From assembly GCF_003697785.1 (NCBI RefSeq), contig NZ_QOKZ01000011.1:60242-124241 (forward strand): a stretch of DNA of 64,000 nucleotides. Direction: 5' to 3'. Each line of letters begins with the position of its first letter. Position 1 is the first letter of the stretch. The notes beneath the pieces are model-generated. The model did not search any database, had not been told where the DNA came from, and worked only from the letters and a program-made list of their open reading frames with translations. Below are positions 52,030-61,232 of the stretch, one piece after another. This DNA comes from Paracoccus alkanivorans (GTDB taxonomy: Bacteria; Pseudomonadota; Alphaproteobacteria; Rhodobacterales; Rhodobacteraceae). The translations under genes were made by a program, and so were the position numbers.

Positions 52030-53064
52030 CTACTCGATCAGACCGATTTCGCGCATCTGGGCGATCTGCGAATCGAGGATCCTCGTCGCCAGTTCGTCGT
52101 CTTTCGTCGCTTCGCGCCAGGCCTCGGCCGCGCGGGCACGGGCCTGTTTCACATCATCGTCCGACAGCTCGACAATCTCGACGCCCTGTTCCCTGAATGC
52201 CTCCAATGCCTCGGCATCGCTTTTCGTCTTGGCTTCCTGATAGGCCTCGGACACCTCTCTGGCGGCCGTGGCCAGGGCTTCCTTGTAGGTGTCCGGCAAT
52301 CGATCATAAGCCGCCTTGTTGGCGACATAGGAAGTGGCGGTGGTTGGCTGATGAACCCCCGGCAGGACGATGTAGGGCGCGACCTCCCCCAACCCGGCAT
52401 CGAGATTGGCCTGCAGATCGCCGCGATCCGCGAAATCCACCAGGCCCTTGTCCAGCGCCGAATAGACCTCGGATGTCGGCAATGGCGAAACGGCGACATC
52501 CAGGGCGCTCATCACATTGGAGGCAAGGCCGACGAAACGACCCTTCTTGCCCGCCATGTCCTGGATGGTCTCGATCCTGACGGTCGAGTGAATCGGCTCC
52601 TGATCGTAAACGGTTGGCGCGATATATTGCAGCCCTGCGGGCGCATAGGCCTCTTGCGCCATTTCAAGGCCGCCATGCTCATAGAACCAGTCGGCATATT
52701 GCTGCGATTCCGTGAAGCCGAACGGGATGGTGCTGGTGAATGCAAGCGCGGGAATTTTTCCCGCCTCGTAACCGTCAAAGGTTTTCATCAATTCGAACGC
52801 ACCGCCACGCACCGCATCGAAGGCCTGCGCGGGTGGAACGATCTGCCCGGCGGAGAAGAGCTGAATGGTAAACTTGCCCCCGGTCAATTCCTTCACACGA
52901 TCCACGAAGATCTGTTCGTATTCCAGTGGCGTGGTGCCGCCATCCCAAAGCGCTTGCATGCGCCATGACACCGCCTCGTCCTGCGCGGTTGCCGGGGCGG
53001 CAAAGACAATAACGGCGCCAGCCGACAAGGCGAGCATCCCCCTGCGTGCGATGGTTCTGAACAT
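52030..53064 (-). CDS. dctP: TRAP transporter solute-binding protein (DctP)
   Basis: A 344-residue binding protein with an export signal (MFRTIARRGMLALSAGAVIVFAAPATA, with RR inside, so Sec or Tat). The mature part shows the DctP layout: SAGQIVPPAQAFDAVRGGAFELMKTF, then the ligand-Arg-type region MAGKKGRFVGLASNVMSALDVAVSPLPTSEVYSALDKGLVDFADRG. GGAGGAGGA precedes the ATG. It follows HMG-CoA reductase by 74 bases on the same strand. Mevalonate binding is an inference from that neighbour. Confidence 0.88.
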   Translation of the reverse strand: MFRTIARRGMLALSAGAVIVFAAPATAQDEAVSWRMQALWDGGTTPLEYEQIFVDRVKELTGGKFTIQLFSAGQIVPPAQAFDAVRGGAFELMKTFDGYEAGKIPALAFTSTIPFGFTESQQYADWFYEHGGLEMAQEAYAPAGLQYIAPTVYDQEPIHSTVRIETIQDMAGKKGRFVGLASNVMSALDVAVSPLPTSEVYSALDKGLVDFADRGDLQANLDAGLGEVAPYIVLPGVHQPTTATSYVANKAAYDRLPDTYKEALATAAREVSEAYQEAKTKSDAEALEAFREQGVEIVELSDDDVKQARARAAEAWREATKDDELATRILDSQIAQMREIGLIE

Positions 53065-53138
53065 TCCGGTCTCCTCCTCCTGATCGGCGGGAATCTTTGG
53101 GTCGCCCGCCATGTTTGTTGCCGGGTTTACGGCTCTTT

Positions 53139-54455
53139 TCACGCCTCCCTGCGCATTTCACGCAGGATTTCCCTTGCCCGGTCGGTGCGGACGTCATGCG
53201 CCTCGGCCAGTTTTCCGGCGACGATCTCGATCTCACTGCCCACTGCACCTGCAACGATGGCGATATTGCGGGCGTGAAGCGTCATGTGGCCGCGCTGGAT
53301 ACCTTCACTCGCCAATGCGCGCAGCGCCGCCATGTTCTGCGCCAGACCAACGGCCACCGTGATCTCGGCCAGTTCCTGTGCCGACTGGATACCAAGGATT
53401 TGCAGCGCGACCTGCGCCGCCGGATGTGTCCTGGTCGCCCCGCCGACCAGTCCGACCGCCATCGGCATTTCGAGAGTGCCTACAAGGCAGCCGTCGCGAT
53501 CGATCTCCCATGTGGACAAGGAGGTGTAACGGCCATTCCGCGCGGCATAGGCATGGGCGCCCGCCTCGATGGCGCGCCAGTCATTGCCCGTTGCAACGAT
53601 CACCGGGTCGACACCGTTCATGATTCCCTTGTTATGTGTCGCCGCGCGATAGGGATCGATCACCGCAAGCTCATGAGCGTCGAGGATACCGTCGATCATC
53701 CGCCGCCCTGAAAACTCATCCGTCCGCAACGACGATTCCGCGATGCGCACGCGGGCTCGTGCAAGGCGCTGATCGGCAAGATTGGACAATATCCGCAGCC
53801 TCACGGTGCCGCCGGTCAGTTCCTCCAGCTTCGGCGCGACGGCTTCCGCCATCGTGTTGACCGCATTGGCGCCCATCGCGTCACGGACATCCACCAGCAG
53901 ATGCAGGACGACCATCGGCCCGCGCGCGGAGGACGGAAAGACCTGCACCTCGATATCCCTGCAGCCGCCGCCGAGGCGGACGAGGAATTCATCCCTGCTG
54001 TTTGCGATCGCGACGATCTCTTCGCGCGCCGCCAGGAGCCTGAGCCTCGCGCCATACGGATCGGACAGGTTCAGCAACTGCACCTGCGCCCGCATGACGG
54101 GCGCGCTGGAAGATGTCTCGAAACCGCCATTGTCGCGCGCGATCCGGGCCATGTAAGAGGCGGCGGCAACGACCGAGGGTTCCTCCACCGCCATGGGCAC
54201 AAGGCGATCGCGGCCATTGATCGTGAAATTGGTCGCTATGCCGAGCGGAAGCTCGAATCTGCCGACCACGTTCTCTATCATGCCGTTTGCTGTCGCCAGA
54301 TCCAATGCACCTGCCTCTCCGAGGACGGCGGCAGCCTCGGACGACAACCCCACCGCGCCGGCCAACAGGTTCAACCGCTCCCGGGGTGTCTTGTTGCGAT
54401 AGCCATTCAGCCGCGAATTCACCTGCGGTCCCTCGTCATTCGATTGTCGGGCCAT
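53139..54455 (-). CDS. mvaA: hydroxymethylglutaryl-CoA reductase, class II (degradative type)
   Basis: A 438-residue class II HMG-CoA reductase. Against the Pseudomonas mevalonii enzyme the catalytic residues fall at a constant offset of nine: Glu92 in VEEPS, Lys276 in HNKGIMNG, Asp292 in GNDWRAIEAG and His390 in GHMTLH. ENVVGRFELPLGIA near 61 and DAMGANAVNT at 192-201 bind substrate and NAD(H). In P. mevalonii it runs in the oxidative direction, mevalonate plus CoA to HMG-CoA, for growth on mevalonate. Here it precedes a TRAP transporter and opposes a MocR regulator, supporting a catabolic role; no isoprenoid or other mevalonate-pathway gene is nearby. Confidence 0.92.
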   Translation of the reverse strand: MARQSNDEGPQVNSRLNGYRNKTPRERLNLLAGAVGLSSEAAAVLGEAGALDLATANGMIENVVGRFELPLGIATNFTINGRDRLVPMAVEEPSVVAAASYMARIARDNGGFETSSSAPVMRAQVQLLNLSDPYGARLRLLAAREEIVAIANSRDEFLVRLGGGCRDIEVQVFPSSARGPMVVLHLLVDVRDAMGANAVNTMAEAVAPKLEELTGGTVRLRILSNLADQRLARARVRIAESSLRTDEFSGRRMIDGILDAHELAVIDPYRAATHNKGIMNGVDPVIVATGNDWRAIEAGAHAYAARNGRYTSLSTWEIDRDGCLVGTLEMPMAVGLVGGATRTHPAAQVALQILGIQSAQELAEITVAVGLAQNMAALRALASEGIQRGHMTLHARNIAIVAGAVGSEIEIVAGKLAEAHDVRTDRAREILREMRREA

Positions 54456-54558
54456 ATGTCCTCCGAAAGCGCCGGCATCTTGGATGCCGACATAAATTGT
54501 CCTAGTATAGGCATGACAATCAAGGGACAGTTGACGAGATTATGCGCAGCACTGTCCC
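54456..54558. promoter_or_regulatory. divergent control region of mvaA operon and MocR gene with repeated GACA half-sites
   Basis: Half-sites of GACA/TGTC type are packed here: GACATAAATTGTC at 54489-54501, GACAAT at 54515-54520, and the perfect inverted pair GGGACAGT (54524-54531) and ACTGTCCC (54551-54558). More follow inside the MocR 5-prime end (GACAAT, GACAGT). Clustered direct and inverted repeats are typical of MocR binding regions. Confidence 0.55.
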
Positions 54559-55974
54559 ATGAAATTTAGGGAGACAATTTACTTGAAAGACAGTCAGACA
54601 CGGGTCGACAAAATCGTGGAGACACTGTCGCAGCGGCTGGCCAATGGTCTTTACCGGATCGGCGAGCGTTTGCCCTCGATCCGCCGCGCGGCACAGGAAC
54701 ATGGCGTCTCCAAGAACACGATGGCCGACGCCTATGACCGGCTGGTCGCACAGGGATTGCTGCAGGCGCGACCGGGATCGGGTTATTACGTGTCGCGCCG
54801 CGAATTGCCACAGACCAGCCCGGCGCCGCCCCATCTCGCGGCCGCGGTGGATCTGGTGTCGCTGCTGCGCGAACAGCTCGACCGGCATTACGAGGTGCGT
54901 CCCGGTGACGGCCGGCCTCCGGCCTCCTGGACAGAAGGATCGGAATTGCGGCGCCACTTCGCCGGGCGCGGTATCGCGGGATCATCCGCTGACGATTTCG
55001 GGTATGGTCATGCCCGCGGCTTCGAACCGCTTCGGGACCGGTTGCGGCTGATGCTGATGGAGCGCTCGATCACCGCCAAACCGGACGGATTGCTGCTGAC
55101 TCATGGCGCCAATCACGCGATGGATCTGATCATCCGTCATTTTCTGCAGCCCGGCGACACCGTTCTTGTCGACGAGCCGGGATATTACCCGCTTTTCGCC
55201 AAGCTGGCCCTGGCCAAGGTCAACATGATCGGTGTGCCGCGCAGGGTTGACGGGCCGGATCCCGAGGAATTCGAACTGAAACTGGCCAGGCATCGTCCCA
55301 AGCTGTTCTTCACTCAATCACAGGCGCATAACCCTACAGGGGGCAGTCTCGCCCCGTCGGTTGCCTTCTCATTGCTGCAGGCGGCAGAGAAATGGGGGGT
55401 TCTGATCGTCGAGAACGATGCCTTTGCCGATATCGTGCCACCGGAATCGCCGCGGCTTGCCGCGCTGGACCAGCTTAACCGGGTCATCTATATCGGCACA
55501 TTCTCGAAAACCCTGTCCGCAAGCCTGCGATGCGGCTTTCTGTCGGCTCATCCGTCACTGGTCGCCCCGCTGACGGATATGGCCATCCTGACCACCGTCG
55601 CGACATCCGATTTCGTCGAGCGTTTCGTATTCGGCCTGATCCAGAGCGGGCAGTATCTGCGGCACCTGCGGCGATTGCGGGCACGGGTCGAGGCCGCCAA
55701 CGAAAAGGCGGTAGACGCGCTTGATCAGGCCGGGCTGGATGTTCACCCTAGCCGGGTGCCCGGCTTTTACCTTTGGGCAGAATTCAGGCGTCCCTTGAAC
55801 GAACTGGACCTGTTTCAGGCGGCCGTCAGGCAAAGCATTTTCCTTGCGCCCGGCAGCATGTTTTCCCCTCAGCGGACACAAGGGGCCCGTGCGGCCATTC
55901 GTGTCAATGTCGCTCACGCCACCGACCCACGTTTCCTGTCCTTTCTGAAAAGCGCCGCCCGAAGCTCAGCCTGA
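54559..55974 (+). CDS. MocR-type GntR/aminotransferase regulator
   Basis: A 471-residue fusion of an N-terminal GntR winged helix (about 12-78: IVETLSQRLANGLYRIGERLPSIRRAAQEHGVSKNTMADAYDRLVAQGLL) and a fold-type I aminotransferase-like domain. The PLP-binding Lys is Lys317 in GTFSKTLS; PGYYPLFAKLA, HNPTGG and the Asp region VENDAFAD are conserved. Such regulators sense PLP adducts of amines or act through PLP. It is divergent from mvaA. The ATG used has no ribosome site and abuts a palindrome, whereas AGGGAG lies nine bases before an in-frame TTG at 54583, so the true start may be that TTG. Confidence 0.88.
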   Translation: MKFRETIYLKDSQTRVDKIVETLSQRLANGLYRIGERLPSIRRAAQEHGVSKNTMADAYDRLVAQGLLQARPGSGYYVSRRELPQTSPAPPHLAAAVDLVSLLREQLDRHYEVRPGDGRPPASWTEGSELRRHFAGRGIAGSSADDFGYGHARGFEPLRDRLRLMLMERSITAKPDGLLLTHGANHAMDLIIRHFLQPGDTVLVDEPGYYPLFAKLALAKVNMIGVPRRVDGPDPEEFELKLARHRPKLFFTQSQAHNPTGGSLAPSVAFSLLQAAEKWGVLIVENDAFADIVPPESPRLAALDQLNRVIYIGTFSKTLSASLRCGFLSAHPSLVAPLTDMAILTTVATSDFVERFVFGLIQSGQYLRHLRRLRARVEAANEKAVDALDQAGLDVHPSRVPGFYLWAEFRRPLNELDLFQAAVRQSIFLAPGSMFSPQRTQGARAAIRVNVAHATDPRFLSFLKSAARSSA

Positions 55975-56061
55975 TCGATGAAGTCATCGGTCCCGGCCCC
56001 GGACGCGCTCTTTCAGGGCTGACAAAAGCCCCGCCCAAGCTGGCCATTGGCTGCCCGGACC

Positions 56062-56811
56062 CTATGCCGCCCTTTCCGGCTTCTTGCCCATGATGATCAT
56101 TGCGAGGATATCGTCCTCGGTGACGTCCTCGACACGCTCGGTCCCGATGAGCCGTCCGTTCTTCATCACCGAAACGCGGTCGCACAGCTCCAGCATCTCG
56201 CGCGTGTCGTGGCTGATCAGGAAGATGCCCAGCCCTTGCGCCTTCAGCTCCTTGATGAGATCGGCCACCATCCGGGTCTCGTGCACGCCGAGCGCGGCGG
56301 TCGGCTCGTCCATGATCAGGATCCTGGCGTTGAAATAGACCGCGCGGGCAATGGCCACCGATTGCCGCTGACCGCCCGACAGGGCAGAGACGGGGACCCC
56401 CAGTTTCTTGAAGTTCGGGTTCAGCCGGGCCATGATCCTGCGGGTCTCGGCCTCCATCCTGGCGTCGTTCAGCATGCCCGTCGGGGTCACGATCTCGCGC
56501 CCCAGGAACAGGTTCGAGGCCGCATCCAGATTGTCCGCCAGCGCCAGGGTCTGGTAGATCGTCTCGATATTATAGCGCCGCGCGTCGCGCGGGCTCTCGA
56601 TTTTCACGGGCTCGCCATTGATCCGGATCTCGCCCGAATCCGGGCGATAGGCCCCCGAGAGGATCTTGATGAGCGTGGATTTTCCGGCTCCGTTATGACC
56701 GAGAAGGCCGACCACCTCGCCGGGGTTCAGGTCGATGCTGACGTGATCGACGGCACGGACACCGCCGAAGCTCAGGCAAATGTCGTTCATTTCGACCAGA
56801 GGCGTAGTCAT
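56062..56811 (-). CDS. xylG: xylose-type sugar ABC transporter ATP-binding protein
   Basis: A 249-residue single ABC ATPase: Walker A GHNGAGKST near 38, signature LSGGQRQS near 143, Walker B ILIMDEPTAALG near 164. It is half the length of E. coli XylG, which has two ABC domains, and matches the short form (GguA/FrcA-like) common in alphaproteobacteria. It overlaps the permease gene by four bases. It energises xylose uptake by the xylFHG system. The symbol rests on the neighbouring xylF. Confidence 0.85.
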   Translation of the reverse strand: MTTPLVEMNDICLSFGGVRAVDHVSIDLNPGEVVGLLGHNGAGKSTLIKILSGAYRPDSGEIRINGEPVKIESPRDARRYNIETIYQTLALADNLDAASNLFLGREIVTPTGMLNDARMEAETRRIMARLNPNFKKLGVPVSALSGGQRQSVAIARAVYFNARILIMDEPTAALGVHETRMVADLIKELKAQGLGIFLISHDTREMLELCDRVSVMKNGRLIGTERVEDVTEDDILAMIIMGKKPERAA

Positions 56812-58103
56812 GTCCTGTCCCCCATGCGCTTGCGGTAAAGGATATCGACGAGAACGGCGATCACGAGAACCATGCCGACGACGATGTTCTGGAACGGCGC
56901 GTCCACGCCGACCATGGCCATGCCCGATTGCAGGGATTGCATGATCAGCGCCCCCAGGATCGCCCCGTGGATGGTGCCGACCCCGCCCGACAGCGCCGTG
57001 CCGCCGATGACGGCTGCCGCGATGACGCGCAGCTCGTCCAGCGTGCCGATATCGTTGGAATGATTGGCAAGGCGCGCCGAGGCGACCATGGCGGAAATCG
57101 CGCAGAGAATGCCCATCATGACAAAGATTTTCACGGTCAGCAGGCGGGTATTGATGCCAGACAGTTCGGCAGCATCCGGGTTGCCGCCAAAGGCGAAGAT
57201 GTAGCGGCCCAGCCTCGTGCGCCGCGCGATTATCGTCATCGCGATCGCTATGGCGATCAGGAGCAGGACCGAGATGGGCAGGCCGTAGCCTTCGGTATAG
57301 CCCTCGGGCAAAGTTTCGCCGCGGGCCTCGAAAATGCGGCGCAGGCGTGCGGCGGGAACTTCGTAAGCGTTAAGAATGGCGATGAAGCCGAGGATGCCGC
57401 CGCAGATCAGCGCACCGAGCGAGAATTCCGCCCATAGCGGCTTGACCGGATGATCATGGGTCAGCTTGTTGCGCCGCGCGGAAAACAGCGCCAGCAATGC
57501 CGTCGCGCAGGCGATCAGCCCGACGATCCAGGACCATTGCACCCCGAGCGTGCCGTTGATGCCGCCCAGCTTCATATAGCTGGCATCGAGTGGCCCGATG
57601 GTCTGGCCGCTGGTGATGTACCAGGCAACGTTGCGCCAGACCAGAAGGCCGCCAAGCGTTACGATGAATGCCGGAATGGTAAGATAGCCGATCAGCCAGC
57701 CATGCAGCGCCCCGATCACGATCCCGGTCGCGATGCCAACGATGACGGTGATCCAGAAGATCGCGGGATTGCCGATGTCCAAACCCAGGGCCTCCGGCAG
57801 CCAACGCGTCTGCGTCATCGCCATGACGGCCGAGCAGGTGGCCAGCACCGATCCCACCGACAGGTCGATATGACGGGTGACGATGACGAAGACCATTCCC
57901 GTGGCCATGATCGCCACCGATACCGTCTGAATGGTCAGGTTGAACAGGTTGCGTGGCGTCAGGAAACGGCCATCGGTCAGGAAATTGAAGATCAGGCAGA
58001 CGACGACAAGCGCGCCGATCATGCCAAGCAAACGGGTGTCCAGTTCCAGCGCTCGGGCAATGTTGCCCTTGCCCCGTGGAGGAGTGGATGCAATATCGGA
58101 CAT
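56808..58103 (-). CDS. xylH: xylose-type sugar ABC transporter permease
   Basis: A 431-residue permease of the ribose/xylose branch with about 10-12 membrane segments. HIDLSVGSVLA near 75 and the EAA-like AAVIGGTALSGGVGTIHGAILGALIMQSLQSGM near 380 are family marks. The start is the ATG of MSDIAST with AGGAAG upstream. Its length, longer than RbsC (about 320), fits XylH. It lies 82 bases after xylF and overlaps the ATPase. Confidence 0.9.
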   Translation of the reverse strand: MSDIASTPPRGKGNIARALELDTRLLGMIGALVVVCLIFNFLTDGRFLTPRNLFNLTIQTVSVAIMATGMVFVIVTRHIDLSVGSVLATCSAVMAMTQTRWLPEALGLDIGNPAIFWITVIVGIATGIVIGALHGWLIGYLTIPAFIVTLGGLLVWRNVAWYITSGQTIGPLDASYMKLGGINGTLGVQWSWIVGLIACATALLALFSARRNKLTHDHPVKPLWAEFSLGALICGGILGFIAILNAYEVPAARLRRIFEARGETLPEGYTEGYGLPISVLLLIAIAIAMTIIARRTRLGRYIFAFGGNPDAAELSGINTRLLTVKIFVMMGILCAISAMVASARLANHSNDIGTLDELRVIAAAVIGGTALSGGVGTIHGAILGALIMQSLQSGMAMVGVDAPFQNIVVGMVLVIAVLVDILYRKRMGDRT

Positions 58104-58185
58104 CGGTTTCTTCCTGCTGAGCGATTGTCGTTGCCACCCGCGCGGGTCGGGCGCGGGTGGCAACCGGTTCCGCCCCGGTTCGGGG

Positions 58186-59214
58186 TCAGGGCTGGCAGGG
58201 GCCCACCGGGCTGGTTACGCCCTGGCAAAGTTCCTCGACAGTGATCCAGCCCGCATCGACGACGGTTTCCAGATTGTCGCGCGTGACGGGAACCGGCGTC
58301 AGGAATTTCGCCCAAAGCTCGTTGCCATCCGGCGAGGTCCACTGGGCCGCGCCCTCGATATCGGACATGGCGGTGCCATTGGCCATGGCGACGGCGATAT
58401 TGGCCGCTTCCTTGCCAAGATCGCGGGCATCCTTCCAGACACTGACGGTCTGCGTTCCATTGGCGATGCGGTTCAGCGCGGCGTGATCGCCATCCTGCCC
58501 CGAGACCGGAAGACCCTCCATGCCCTGCGAGCTCAGCGCGGCGACCGCGCCACCGGCGGTCCCGTCATTGGAGGCAACCACTGCATCGACAGCATTGTCG
58601 TTGGCCGTGAGTATCTGCTCCATGTTGCGCTGCGCATTGGCGGGCAGCCAGCCATCGGTATAGGCTTCGGCAATGATGGTGACGTCGCCCGCATCGATGG
58701 CATCCTGCAAGACCTCCTGCTGGCCACTGCGCAGGAAGTCGGCATTCGGATCGGTGGGAGAGCCCTTTATCATGACGTAATTGCCCTTGGGGGCCTGCTC
58801 CAGCACCGCGCTGGCCTGCATCCGGCCGACCTCGACATTGTCGAAGGTCAGGTAAAAGGCGCGCGGGTCGTCGATCAGGCGGTCGTAGCCGACGATCGGG
58901 ATGCCCTCGTTGGCGGCGGCCTGCACCGCAGGACCGATGGCCTTGGTGTCCTGGGCAAGCACGATCAGCGCGTCCACGCCCTGCGCCATCAGGCTTTCGA
59001 TATCGGAAAGCTGTTTCGACGAGGATGACTGGGCGTCGGTGCTGATATATTCCGCCCCGGCCTCGGAAAGCGCCGCCTTGATGGCGGCTTCGTCGGTTTT
59101 CCAGCGCTCCTCCTGGAAGTTGGACCAGCTTACTCCCACAGTCAGGTCCTGTGCGGCAGCGGATGTGAGCGCGCCTGCTGCGACCGCAGCGGCGATCAGG
59201 ATTGTTCTGCGCAT
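58186..59214 (-). CDS. xylF: D-xylose-binding periplasmic protein
   Basis: A 342-residue binding protein with a Sec signal (MRRTILIAAAVAAGALTSAAA). The mature start VGVSWSNFQEERWKTDEAAIKAAL, VGYDRLI near 108, KGSPTDPNADFLRSGQ near 150 and VSGQDGDHAALNRIANGTQTVSVWKD near 232 are characteristic of XylF. It delivers xylose to XylH/XylG. First gene of the operon, with GGGAGGA before the ATG, and divergent from a ROK repressor. No xylose isomerase or xylulokinase gene is in view. Confidence 0.93.
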   Translation of the reverse strand: MRRTILIAAAVAAGALTSAAAQDLTVGVSWSNFQEERWKTDEAAIKAALSEAGAEYISTDAQSSSSKQLSDIESLMAQGVDALIVLAQDTKAIGPAVQAAANEGIPIVGYDRLIDDPRAFYLTFDNVEVGRMQASAVLEQAPKGNYVMIKGSPTDPNADFLRSGQQEVLQDAIDAGDVTIIAEAYTDGWLPANAQRNMEQILTANDNAVDAVVASNDGTAGGAVAALSSQGMEGLPVSGQDGDHAALNRIANGTQTVSVWKDARDLGKEAANIAVAMANGTAMSDIEGAAQWTSPDGNELWAKFLTPVPVTRDNLETVVDAGWITVEELCQGVTSPVGPCQP

Positions 59215-59423
59215 TCTGTCCTCCCTATGACATGCCCTGCAGAAGGGCCCCAGATATTTCTGGTAACGCAAACATGCCTGTAATTTTTTTACCTGTCAAA
59301 ATAAATTTGCCTGATATAGCCTGATTCATAAAGATAACCTGGGGTAATCCGCAAGTTTCAGGATTGAGCGCAGCAAGAAGGTCGATGTATCAGCGTGAAA
59401 ATAATTCGCAGAGAAAAATAAAT
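59215..59423. promoter_or_regulatory. A+T-rich divergent control region of xylFHG and the ROK regulator
   Basis: 209 bases with a markedly A+T-rich core (about 59260-59340) containing repeated CCTG words (GCCTGTAA, ACCTGTCA, GCCTGATA, GCCTGATT, ACCTGGGG). These may be half-sites for the ROK repressor; the exact operator is not resolved. Confidence 0.45.
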
Positions 59424-60698
59424 ATGGCGAAAGACGACATATCTTCACCGCCCGCACCGGCTCCCGTCTCTGGAAGCGGGCCGCTGCTGCCGCCCCAGGA
59501 TCGCGGGGTGCGCCCATTGCGGCAACAGGTATTGGAACAGATTCGCGCCTGCGGACAGATCTCGCGCAGCGAGGTGGCCAAGGAGCTTGGGATCAGCCCC
59601 GCCTCGGTCTCTGCCATCGTTTCCGGACTGGTCGCGGAGGGGCTGGTCACTGAAATCGAGGGCGCCCCGCGCGAGAGCGGGCGAGGACGGCCACCGGTCG
59701 CGCTGAAGATCGTCCCGGAGGCAGGATTCGTCGTCGGCATCAACCTGCGGTTCGGGCTGATGACCGCCGTGGTCCTGGATTTCGCGGGCAACGAGGTCGC
59801 GAATGTGACGGTCGGATCGGATCATTCCCGGCTCGATCTGGACGCGATCACAAAGCGTATAGATGCCGGTTTTGCCGGGGTGCTGGCCAAAGCGGGCCTT
59901 GCCCCGACTGATATCGCCGCAACGGGTGTCGGCATTCCCGGCTATGTCCAGGAAGTCACCGGACTGGTCTATTGGTCGCCGATCCTCAAGATGCGCAATG
60001 TGAACCTGGGCGATCTTTTGTCGAACAGGCTGAGCTGTCCGGTTTTTCTGGACAATGATGTCAACCTTCTGGCGCTGGCCGAACTGTGGTTCGGCGTCGG
60101 GCGCGGCCTTTCGGATTTCGCCGTGGTCACGATCGAGCAGGGCGTGGGCATGGGATCGGTGCAGGGCGGCCGTATCTTCCGCGGCGCGCGCGGATTGGGG
60201 CTGGAACTGGGGCACACGACGATGCAGATCGACGGGGCGCTTTGCCGCTGCGGCCAGCGCGGTTGCCTGGAGGCCTATGTGGCCGATTATGCCCTGGTGC
60301 GCGAGGCCTCTACCGCGCTTGACTGGGAAAACAATCCGGTTCCTTCTCCCGCGCAGATGATCGAGATCCTGTTCGATCAGGCCAAGGCCGGCAATCAGGA
60401 GGCGCAGCTGATCTTTCGCCGGGCGGGGCGTTACCTCTCTGCCGGAATGGCCAATATGATCCGGCTTTTTGACCCGGAACTGGTCATCCTGTCGGGCGCA
60501 CGGCTGCGCTATGACTTTCTCTATGCCGAGGAGGTCTTGTCCGAGGTCCATCGTTTCTCGGACCGGTTGGGCCGTCCCCGCACGCCGATCGAGGTTCATA
60601 CCTGGGGCGATCTCGTTTGGGCGCGGGGTGCGGCGGCACTGGCCCTGTCGGAAATAACGGCGCAGGTCGGCCAGGCTGCGGAGGCAGCTTCCCCCTGA
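59424..60698 (+). CDS. ROK-family transcriptional repressor (XylR type)
   Basis: A 424-residue ROK regulator. The winged helix is at about 28-75 (LRQQVLEQIRACGQISRSEVAKELGISPASVSAIVSGLVAEGLV) and a sugar-kinase-like ROK domain follows. The zinc motif CRCGQRGCLE is near 275, and the sugar-binding pattern ELGHTTMQIDG just before it. In xylose systems of this layout the ROK protein represses the xyl genes until xylose binds. The ATG of MAKDDIS has only a weak upstream GAGA; an in-frame ATG 39 bases earlier follows GAAGG but with short spacing. Confidence 0.88.
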   Translation: MAKDDISSPPAPAPVSGSGPLLPPQDRGVRPLRQQVLEQIRACGQISRSEVAKELGISPASVSAIVSGLVAEGLVTEIEGAPRESGRGRPPVALKIVPEAGFVVGINLRFGLMTAVVLDFAGNEVANVTVGSDHSRLDLDAITKRIDAGFAGVLAKAGLAPTDIAATGVGIPGYVQEVTGLVYWSPILKMRNVNLGDLLSNRLSCPVFLDNDVNLLALAELWFGVGRGLSDFAVVTIEQGVGMGSVQGGRIFRGARGLGLELGHTTMQIDGALCRCGQRGCLEAYVADYALVREASTALDWENNPVPSPAQMIEILFDQAKAGNQEAQLIFRRAGRYLSAGMANMIRLFDPELVILSGARLRYDFLYAEEVLSEVHRFSDRLGRPRTPIEVHTWGDLVWARGAAALALSEITAQVGQAAEAASP

Positions 60699-60824
60699 AA
60701 CCGGGCTTTTGCCAATGCACTCAAGGTCATCGCAGGATTGCGGCGGTTTCCGGTGGCGCTGCATCCCCGCCGCCATGCGGATACCGGCGACCAGCTTGGC
60801 GCTTGCTGGCAGGCAGCCTGTCAT

Positions 60825-61232
60825 TCAACCATGAATCACCTGGACCACGACACAATCGCCATCCCATTCACCGGCCGGAATTCCATGCCGAAATTGCCTG
60901 ACATCCGCAGGGGTCTCGAACCGGGCGCAGAGCCGCAGGAACCGCTTTTCGACCGGCTCGATCCTGTAGGCTTCTCCTGAATAGGGATCGATCAGCCGCG
61001 GCGCATCGGGGCAATGCGCCGTCGCTGACAGATCGCCGTCATTGCGCTGCTCCGAGGCGCTGATGCAGCGCGCGTGCCTGTAGAGATCCGCCAGATCATT
61101 CTGCCTGACATCGTCCCGGCGCTCCATTCGGCCCCGGCCAGGACCTCCGGTGACGATGAGGCCCCCGATGACCATCGCCACCGTCATTCCGGCGATCGCC
61201 CAGACCACCCATTTCCCGCGCGGATCAGTCAT
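60825..61232 (-). CDS. uncharacterised single-pass membrane/exported protein
   Basis: About 135 residues: an N-terminal membrane segment (VVWAIAGMTVAMVIGGLIVTGG) and a periplasmic part with four cysteines (CISASEQ, CPDAPRL, LCARFET, DCVVVQ) that could form two disulfides. The start MTDPRGK overlaps the stop of the upstream DUF5671 gene by eight bases, so the two are co-translated. No family recognised. Confidence 0.65.
   Translation of the reverse strand: MTDPRGKWVVWAIAGMTVAMVIGGLIVTGGPGRGRMERRDDVRQNDLADLYRHARCISASEQRNDGDLSATAHCPDAPRLIDPYSGEAYRIEPVEKRFLRLCARFETPADVRQFRHGIPAGEWDGDCVVVQVIHG

Noticed and set aside
54489..54501. A third copy of the methylglycine-module operator (GACATAAATTGTC)
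   Set aside because: It has an extra base in the centre and lacks the conserved flanks; it fits better with the local MocR half-site array.
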